Source: Amyelois transitella (Eukaryota > Arthropoda > Insecta > Lepidoptera > Pyralidae). From it: a stretch of 64,000 nt of DNA. Below the pieces are notes generated by a model. That model made no database searches. It saw only the letters and a program-made list of their open reading frames with translations, and had not been told where the DNA came from. The translations under genes were made by a program, and so were the position numbers. The stretch lies in contig NC_083522.1 in NCBI RefSeq assembly GCF_032362555.1, forward strand, positions 2,830,001 to 2,894,000. The letters run 5' to 3'. Positions 59,201 through 64,000 of this stretch are shown piece by piece (within the stretch, counting starts at the first letter, position 1; each line of letters begins with the position of its first letter).

Positions 59201-62200
59201 ACGTGCTATTGGCCATATTAAGAAATCACATTAGGAAATAAGAAATACGGAAAATTTAATTACAAAGGGTCCTTAGGTTTTACGTTATATTATTTATTAC
59301 GTTGGTGTCGTAAAAAGAGCGTATTATATTATAATAGTATTTTAATTATTTATTTGTTAGGGCGTTGCATTTTGGTGTCGTTTGTAAATAATTACAAAAA
59401 TTAAATATAAAATATAAATAAAAAAATTTAAAAATTAATTTTAAATAATTTTAATAATATTAGGGGGAAGGGGGTCGTTACATTCTGAATTCTAGGATGA
59501 AACGTTCTTACATAAGAGAAAAAAAATTTAATGGTATGACCATCTTCAACTTCTATTTTACAAAGTATTAATGACTTTCTGGTATAAAAAAATATGCACC
59601 TCACTAACAAATGAGGCAGCACATGGAGGTGTCGTGAAGGTTGCCATATCATTGACATTTAAAAAATTAAGCAAGCATAGACTAATCTTATTCTTATTTT
59701 AGTTGGGCGCTAACTTATCTGCATAATTGCAACTCTGAACGTCCTTGTTTGCACATGTTGAAGCCAAAAATATAGTTTTTTCCGGGTCGATATTAAGTAA
59801 ATGTATATAATTTCGACCGATATTTAACGATCACACACGATCCATTACAAAATTATGAGTTTTCAACACTGATAGTCATTATCATATATTTTATGTTTAT
59901 AGCTTCAATGAAATAACATTGAATTGGGTGTCTTCAGTATTTAAATGATGTTGATTAAAAGGTTGTTAATTTGTACGCACTAATTTTCATTTGTGAAAAT
60001 TTATTAAAAATAGTACCTACAAATATTATTCAGATTTAGCTCATTTTCAAAGACAAAAAAAATTAAGTCCCTTGAAGTCTTTTTATCACTCATTAAAGAT
60101 TATTTTCGAATACATGTTTAACTTCCAATGTAAGTGCGAAGTACTATGCATGTTATAGAAATTGGAACCATTAATTTTATATTTCTGAGTATAAACCGCT
60201 AAAACAAACCATTGGGACTCTCAGAATAGATAAGGAATCTAATACCCAAATAAATCTCTTTACCCAACGGTTTAGCTGTGCTTTCATAAATAAGTCAGTC
60301 AATCAGTGTCTTCTTTTTATATTATTTAGATTTCTATACTGGTAACCCATAGCAGGAAAAAGTCACAAGAAGTTTTAGTAATTGATTTAATATACCTATA
60401 TGTAGGTACCTATAACTCAGAATTAGTTTTGCTGGGAAATTAGCCTGTTTCTCGCCAATATTTTTCGCAGGTTTCTCGCGATAAATTGAATCGATAAAGC
60501 AGCATTTCTGCCTCTTGTTGTCTATTCTGCTTAAAATAATTTTACATAAGTAATAAAAATTCACCAATTTGCCAATAGTTTTGCAAAGGTAATAAATAAA
60601 AACGACTTTTCTGTTTGCAAACATCTCGGTTGCGTATACGCATTAACTAATTTATTTATTGAGAAAATTGATTTGTATCATAAGATTTATTTTTAATGCC
60701 ACCTTATGTACTTGTTTTTGATTAGTCGAGTTACCTACTCAATTTAATTTCGAATTTTTTAATGGTCTGGCAAGGTTTTGACCTAGGTAGACGTCTTTAA
60801 TGTCAGTTAAAACCATATCAGAGGCCGACATATTCACGAACTGTGATAAAGTTTCCGAGATTGTGAGCTATTCCGGAACGTTGCCAAGGCTTATGTCTCA
60901 TCTTCTCTCTCTCTCTCTTTGAGATAAACTTAAAAGGTAATCCCACAAATTAGATAAGAAAATGTAAAATCGATCAAGTCAATCTTAAACAATTTTGGTT
61001 ATCCGAAAATTCACACTGGAGCGATACAAAAACAAGTTTTAAAAGAAGTAAAGGGTCCAATTTATTTTAGGTATCAATTGCGTTGGATCAAAATGAAAAA
61101 TAGAGGACGATGACCTCGAATCAAAGATTTTTGAGTAAGTTGAAAATCGAGGAATGGACATAACTTAGCGTATTTAGTTAATTTGGACAAACAATGCAAA
61201 ACCGTCAGGAGATTGTTATTTGTATATTAAACTGATTAAATCATGAATTTTAATGAGCGTCCAATACACACACACACACATAGCTATATGACCTTTGCGT
61301 CTACCGTTCTCTTACAAATGGTATCAAGTGTTGCTTCCGCTTTTTATATAAGACCAACACAAAAACTTTCTATGCAAACTGGCTTTGGAATTAAAGGATA
61401 AAGAACCTAGATTATGTTATATTTACCAATAATATGATAAAAATTTTGGTTGTTTAATTAAGTTTTTCTCTTTGCAATACAGAGATAAAGCGACTGGATG
61501 CTTGCCAGCCTATCCTCTTGAAGGAACTCCAAGTTTATATGTTATCCATACATATAATTACATTTTAACCCACCGCCCTACTTGAACTAGTAAGTACCTA
61601 TGTTGATTTGTGGGAGATCTTTAGAATTTCTGTCTATACAATGAATGTTTGTATTCGCATTACGCGACAACTTCTCCGATTTCAATCCGTTATTGTCAGA
61701 TGTGCTTGGCTTGGTCCATCTTCTAATAAAAAAATAATATCTAATTACCCCCATAAGGTGGCCATACATGGGATCAGCTTTTTGTATTGAGGTTGTCAAT
61801 CACACAACTTTTGTTTTACGACTGACGAAGTCGCGTACAACAACTAGTTTTGTAATAAGATCTTCTCTAGACATTTTTCGGTCTACGACATCCTCGATTT
61901 TATTCCAACACAATTTCCCGTAGGAAAAGAGTTAGGTACAGAGGATTACTAGCAGACCATTAGGACTGGTCCGAGGTCATAAAAAGTCATGCCGGGATAA
62001 CCTGGGCCAGAAAAATCTTCGATAGATCTAGGTGGAAAGATATTAGAGAGGCATTTGCCCAGCAGTGGGCGAATGCTGAAGAAGAAGAGAGTTAATAAAG
62101 CAACTATGTGTAATACTAAATGAAGTAGCTATTTATAGTTAACGTCCTTTGATAAATGATGTAATGATCTCTATATTTCTATTGTTTTACTTATGTAGTG

Positions 62201-62871
62201 ATTAGTTCGTTACATAATGATTAATCATTTAGGTAGATAAAACAATAGAAAATACCTATATACCTATAAAAAGTTCTTTTCTCATCATGCCCTGGCCGGG
62301 ATTCGAACCCGGGGCCGCCGGTGTCACAGACATGCGTACTACCACTGCGCCGCAGAGGCCGTCGAACGTAAACATGCATATTTTTTTAGGCGATGGTCTA
62401 GCAACCTATCTGAAGATCAATTTCATAATTTATTTATAATTTTTTTCAAGACTATTTGATCCATTAGTTATACAAATAAATGTCACTTTTGAAATACATA
62501 GTTATAACAAATATTTTTTTTCACATTAACATTTCTAGGCTTATTTTAAAAAACTTTTCAAGTAAACAGATAAAGTATGAACCAAATTTCGTATATTTAA
62601 AAATATTGCAAAGTTGTAAACGATTACCTGCTACCAAAGTTAAAACTAAAACTTGTGTTAACTTACTTTTGAGAGCTTTTCCTTCCGGCGTACACCTTGA
62701 AGCACTGATAAGACAATCCACATAGTTCCTAACTAGCCTTTTGCTATTAAACAAAGCGTCCACATCCAAATAGTCATACCTTTCATCGTATTTAGGCAAA
62801 TTCGACATATCATTCACATTTTGTCCCACCACTACGTAAACACATACACAAAAGAAAAATATCGATCGCAT
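29027..62871 (-). CDS. Long chemosensory protein (OS-D family) with proline-rich C-terminal extension, five exons
   Basis: Exons in transcript order: 62667-62871, 36324-36530, 34131-34314, 30544-30669 and 29027-29222. Lengths sum to 918 nt and all phases agree, giving 305 residues. CSPs are small secreted helical carriers of hydrophobic ligands. Residues 1-16 form a signal peptide (MRSIFFFCVCVYVVVG). The body has the four-cysteine pattern C-x6-C-x18-C-x2-C, with exon 1 ending exactly one nucleotide after a lysine codon (AAA A|GTAAGT), the classic CSP intron position. Exon 2 gives KCVRCTERQKKTAVKVIKRL and WDPTGDFTRY. Exons 3-5 (residues about 138-305) add a proline-rich tail, a PTT-rich segment and a C-terminal helix-like end (IRTTELVTDILRNTVRAVVG). 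Ordinary CSPs stop near residue 125-130. The gene spans about 33.8 kb, with a 26-kb first intron. Confidence 0.88.
29223..30543 (-). other. CSP intron 4
   Basis: AT-rich. A trace near 29289-29340 (gggcaaatgacacagattgtg) resembles the SINE tail at 9449-9490. Otherwise nothing is recognised. Confidence 0.5.
30544..30669 (-). CDS. CSP exon 4: threonine/proline-rich segment
   Basis: Acceptor catcatttcag, donor CCCAG|GTATTG, phase 2 in and out. It encodes RFGDDGELMMGSPSSAAGTT, then RPTTPPTVRPISPTTMRPV, a repeated R-P-x-x-P pattern suited to O-glycosylation. Confidence 0.8.
30670..33636 (-). other. CSP intron 3, main part
   Basis: AT-rich. A weak dispersed-repeat match lies near 30875-31000 (compare 39800-39990). 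No other feature is supported. Confidence 0.5.
33637..34300 (-). repeat. Four-unit tandem duplication (about 164 bp each) of the proline-rich exon region
   Basis: Unit ends recur at about 164-bp spacing: the donor region ctcacctgtttaggattaca at 34128 and at 33964, and a decayed version (agtcataggatgac) near 33801. A still more decayed unit begins near 33640. Each contains a GGTGAAG-type and a cagcggtggga-like core. Only the first (34131-34314) is needed to keep the gene frame. The second (33967-34096) also remains open with both splice borders. Units three and four have lost the donor and the frame. Confidence 0.8.
34131..34314 (-). CDS. CSP exon 3: proline-rich extension
   Basis: Acceptor gtactctacag, donor AACAG|GTGAGA, phase 1 in and phase 2 out. 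It encodes a run dominated by proline (ASPPPPPPPTRAPFPPPPP, then TLPPLPPLPPMTNAPP) ending SFPSTSPRPVIL. It is likely disordered. Three diverged copies follow downstream in transcript order. Confidence 0.82.
34315..36323 (-). other. CSP intron 2
   Basis: Contains a decayed family A fragment at about 35385-35510 and a fragment of the non-LTR relic at about 35610-35690, in opposite orientation to the copy at 3345. The rest is AT-rich with nothing recognised. Confidence 0.5.
36324..36530 (-). CDS. CSP exon 2: second half of the CSP domain
   Basis: Acceptor ttttttccacag and donor CTG|GTAAGT. It encodes ILPEALRTKCVRCTERQ, then KVIKRLKYEYPEEWAKL and RYFEEFLAKEHF. It supplies cysteines three and four and completes the helical domain. 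Confidence 0.92.
36891..37150 (+). repeat. Dispersed repeat family A, near full-length copy
   Basis: Starts at acacatacatataatcacgtc and ends ccaggaaccacacggcac. It lies in CSP intron 1, about 190 bp from a reversed partial copy at 37337-37508 that ends in (tatg)n. Confidence 0.8.
37337..37508 (-). repeat. Dispersed repeat family A, reversed copy with (TATG)n end
   Basis: ttttttaggcgacgggct, then cctgtcactatttgaat and cgcaagggatatagacgtgac, ending in about six tatg units. It lies immediately upstream of the mariner element. Confidence 0.75.
37612..38943 (+). mobile_element. Mariner element with near-complete ends
   Basis: About 1.33 kb. The 5' end carries cagtcagaaaagtatcggga and the 3' end read on the minus strand carries ctgtcaagaaagtagcagga. 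These form diverged inverted repeats of about 28 bp, with TA dinucleotides at both outer edges. It contains a frameshifted transposase. It is inserted in CSP intron 1. Confidence 0.85.
37810..38884 (+). pseudogene. Mariner transposase, single-base frameshift
   Basis: ATG at 37810 (MDKNIEQRVCLKFC) opens an N-terminal helix-turn-helix region, with the hinge SGRPSTS. The catalytic aspartates are in VTGDETWVY, HHDNAPSH and YSPDMAPADFFLFP, fitting the mariner D,D34D pattern. The frame is intact from 37810 to TGG at 38551. An extra T in the run at 38558-38560 then shifts it and produces a stop (TGA at 38566). The second part, from CAC at 38561 to the stop at 38884, is open. Everything else looks undamaged, so this is a recently disabled copy unless the extra base is a sequencing error. 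Confidence 0.9.
39770..40030 (+). repeat. Dispersed repeat related to 1165-1312
   Basis: Includes aggttgcggatgtcagatgg, gagtcgcttcgtg, then ggatccatggtcaaaggcata. It recurs diverged at 1165-1312 and 30875-31000. It looks like part of a longer non-autonomous retroposon. Confidence 0.55.
40385..43800. repeat. CSP intron 1 stretch with three partial family A copies
   Basis: Partial copies at 40385-40475 (-), 41575-41690 (+) and 43725-43800 (-). The open frames at 41000-41320, 41330-41548, 41795-42037 and 42494-42784 have no recognisable content. A CpG-rich patch at 43020-43155 is discussed as a finding. Confidence 0.55.
45255..45900 (+). mobile_element. Probable non-LTR retroposon 3' end with (TTCTA)n tail
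   Basis: The first 165 bp match 4700-4860. Further on, gcggcgactactcc-like and ctcctcccatgattca phrases match 7220-7290. It ends at 45880-45900 with aaataaatctattctattctattct, a simple-repeat tail of the sort left by target-primed reverse transcription. No intact open frame is seen. Confidence 0.6.
46262..46452 (+). repeat. Dispersed repeat family A, 3'-truncated
   Basis: acatacatatggtcacgtct, tatcccttgcggggt, then gttgctagcccatcgcct, ending at about tcccatagtcgcct. It lacks the final ggaaccacacggca block. Confidence 0.75.
47320..47610 (+). repeat. RTE-type or related non-LTR/SINE 3' fragment
   Basis: Runs from gctgtgcccgcgacttcgac to cttcggctttataacattag. These two phrases are typical ends of a widespread lepidopteran retroposon class. 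No reading frame survives. Confidence 0.5.
48437..48652 (+). repeat. Dispersed lepidopteran-type repeat
   Basis: Starts with actattataaaggcgaaag, passes aactactgaaccgattaccatg and aatttggtatgtaggtagct, and ends gacgaagtcgcgggcggcct. Its layout is that of a common non-autonomous family; the superfamily is not determined. It lies in CSP intron 1, followed by a T/A-rich tract at 48655-48700. Confidence 0.6.
49371..52191. repeat. Left LTR
   Basis: 2821 bp. It contains a captured family A fragment (about 49485-49570), a CpG-rich block with many tcggg/cggga motifs (49700-49960), an open frame without ATG (50330-50575) and an eight-unit 70-bp array (51157-51700). It ends in an AT-rich tract and gggggtcgttaca. 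Confidence 0.92.
51157..51700. repeat. Eight-unit tandem array (about 70 bp) inside the left LTR
   Basis: Units start near 51157, 51227, 51295, 51365, 51440, 51509, 51575 and 51652. Core: cctatacc-gaaagctcaaatgctg followed by cattctgtatttcat and an AT-rich spacer. Unit similarity falls toward the right end. Confidence 0.9.
52195..52210 (+). other. Primer-binding-site-like sequence
   Basis: tggtgccgtgaccagg begins with TGG, complementary to the CCA end of a tRNA, three bases past the left LTR. The matching tRNA was not identified. Confidence 0.6.
52211..56667. other. Non-coding internal region of the LTR element
   Basis: AT-rich with no significant open frame. It carries eight scattered GGGGTCG motifs, two copies of gcggggtggac-gagtcagc (about 53447 and 53685) that resemble family A, and GA-rich clusters (gagagaga) at 54428-54620. 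No polypurine tract of classical type is seen before the right LTR, only ttttggggtcgat. Confidence 0.65.
56668..59482. repeat. Right LTR
   Basis: 2815 bp. It is colinear with the left LTR at a constant offset of 7297 for about 2.72 kb, with no difference I could see. The last 90-100 bp before gggggaagggggtcgttaca differ clearly. Confidence 0.92.
58454..58997. repeat. The same 70-bp array in the right LTR
   Basis: Colinear copy of 51157-51700 at offset 7297, with the same unit order and variants. Confidence 0.9.
59483..62276 (-). other. Remaining left part of CSP intron 1, near exon 1
   Basis: AT-rich. It holds short simple repeats: (TC)n at about 60904-60920 and (AC)n at about 61267-61281. 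A retroposon-like phrase near 61960-62090 (ggcatttgcccagcagtggg) is common at 3' ends of lepidopteran non-LTR elements. No gene is recognised. Confidence 0.5.
62277..62363 (-). mobile_element. SINE head fragment
   Basis: Minus-strand tRNA-like head with gggttcgaatcccggcc and gcctctg-ggcgca boxes, matching the head of the SINE at 9449-9683. The body is missing or diverged. Confidence 0.75.
62667..62871 (-). CDS. CSP exon 1: signal peptide and N-terminal half
   Basis: ATG at 62869-62871. Signal peptide, then YDERYDYLDVDALFNSKRL, the conserved N-terminal CSP motif, and YVDCLISASRCTPEG with the first two cysteines. The donor GTAAGT follows one base after a lysine codon. Confidence 0.92.
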
Positions 62872-62875
62872 TTTT

Positions 62876-63060
62876 TTAAGTTTTAAATTTCGAACATTCG
62901 TAAACTAGGGATGGACTCCCGCGTGTTTGTCGATAGTCACATTGATTGCGCGCGCGAGTTGCGGCGACGCGAGGCCGAGTGTCTATGAACTGAGCATGCG
63001 TAGTCGCTATAATGTAAAGTGAATGCGCCGCGATGCACTCCACACCGGTTCGCTTTCCTT
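62876..63060 (-). promoter_or_regulatory. CpG-rich 5' flank and likely promoter of the long CSP
   Basis: Immediately upstream of the ATG. The stretch 62930-63055 is far richer in CpG (gattgcgcgcgcgagttgcg) than its surroundings. On the minus strand a TCAGT lies near 62990, about 120 bp before the ATG, a candidate initiator. No TATA box is evident. Confidence 0.4.
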
Positions 63061-64000
63061 ACATCGGAAAGACAAGTTTAGGTGAAGAAAAGATGAAACA
63101 CTAAGCTTTTATGAACAGTGACATCAAGTAATCAAAATATCTTTAAAAACAGGTTACAAAGGTGTTACATTTTGGTTTTAATCAGTAAGTACTCTGCTTC
63201 CTGCCTACAGGCGTACAAAAATGTCGGATCGCATATAAAATTATTTTAATATTACAAATGATACATTTAAGAAGTCATACAGTTTGTAATAACGTTATGG
63301 ATATACAAGATTATGGAGGCTCTTTATGAAGGTACTCACATTCATTGTCTGGTGCATAGATTTAAGCAAATTATTGTAACTTAACTGAAACAAGCTAATC
63401 TTAATTTTATTAAGGGTGAGAGTTTGTAAATTTGTTTAAATAACTGGATTAAATTTACCGATGTTCATAAAAATATTTTTTTTTAAACTAATTCAAATCG
63501 GGCGTTTATAGTTCATTCACACGAGAAAATTAAGATCGAAAATCTTATTCGTCTCGCAAAATGAAGAGTATGCTTTCTAATTTCCTTATATTCAACATAC
63601 TAAAGGAGCGTTTCACTTTGTAATTTACACACTTCGAAATCAATTTATATCTCCATAACTAGTCTTAAGCGATTTTTAATCTGTGTATAATATTAGTTGC
63701 CCGCAAGATTGTTAATTCAACATCATAAAATCTTACGTAAATTCAATATCACAGTTGAGGAAGAGCCATTGTGCGGGCGCAACCATCTGAAACGATGCTT
63801 TTATATTGCTTGAACATGAATTAAGATCAAAATTGCGACAATACACATTGTCTTTGCGATGATTTGCCATGGCAAGTGATTGTTTTGTAACGCCATCTAG
63901 ATAATGGTTTAAGTATATTTTTAAATTGAAAAAAAATATTTTCTGATTATTGTTCTATAGATATATTTTGGCAGTAGTGTGGTTTCCAGCTCTTTAGCAC
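63061..64000. other. Upstream flank, nothing recognised
   Basis: AT-rich to the window edge. No open frame, repeat family or RNA gene can be supported. Confidence 0.5.

Larger units (their letters stand above)
49371..59482. mobile_element. LARD-like LTR element: 2.8-kb LTRs, no coding capacity
   Basis: Two long direct repeats, 49371-52191 and 56668-59482, start TGTAACG and end CGTTACA. TTCT immediately precedes the first and follows the second, a 4-bp target duplication that shows one insertion event. A primer-binding-site-like tggtgccgtgaccagg starts at 52195, right after the left LTR. The 4.5-kb internal region has no open frame above about 72 codons, and no gag, protease, reverse transcriptase or integrase motif. 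It is therefore non-autonomous, with proportions like plant LARDs. The PBS phrase and 4-bp duplication could fit BEL/Pao or Ty3 relatives; the parental family is not determined. Orientation is taken as left to right from the PBS position. Confidence 0.9.

Noticed and set aside
49371-59482. Interpreting the repeated 2.8-kb blocks as a segmental duplication of a host locus
   Set aside because: TG...CA termini, a matching 4-bp flank duplication and a PBS-like site after the first copy fit an LTR element better.

Overview
The window looks like nuclear DNA from an insect, most likely a moth or butterfly. It has AT-rich non-coding DNA, short exons with GT-AG introns, tRNA-headed SINEs, a mariner relic and retroposon tails of a kind I associate with Lepidoptera. 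The order-level call is inference from repeats and protein resemblance; no search was run.

Layout, left to right. (1) 440-7830 (+): the last nine coding exons of the AAA+ ATPase VCP/p97 (TER94), with introns packed with repeats. (2) 9984-10400 (+): an eroded, inverted partial copy of the next gene. (3) 10478-12694 (-): an intronless 738-residue coiled-coil protein of unknown function. (4) 13146-16927 (-): six exons of a short GON4L-like gene with PAH-like and SANT-like regions. (5) 19806-23449 (+): a ninjurin gene in which one constant first half is followed by four different terminal exons, each with its own stop. (6) 25261-25995 (+): intronless dihydropteridine reductase. (7) 29027-62871 (-): a five-exon gene encoding an OS-D/chemosensory protein (CSP) with a proline-rich C-terminal extension of about 170 residues. 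Its exon lengths sum to 918 nt and stay in one frame across all four introns.

The first CSP intron is about 26 kb. It holds a mariner with a frameshifted transposase (37.6-38.9 kb) and a 10.1-kb LTR element (49371-59482). That element has 2.8-kb LTRs, a 4-bp target duplication and no appreciable coding capacity, so it resembles a large retrotransposon derivative (LARD). Each LTR carries an array of about eight 70-bp units.

The genes are unrelated housekeeping, membrane and secreted-protein genes rather than a pathway. The most unusual items are the ninjurin terminal-exon array, the long-tailed CSP with a tandemly duplicated proline-rich exon, and the non-coding LTR element.
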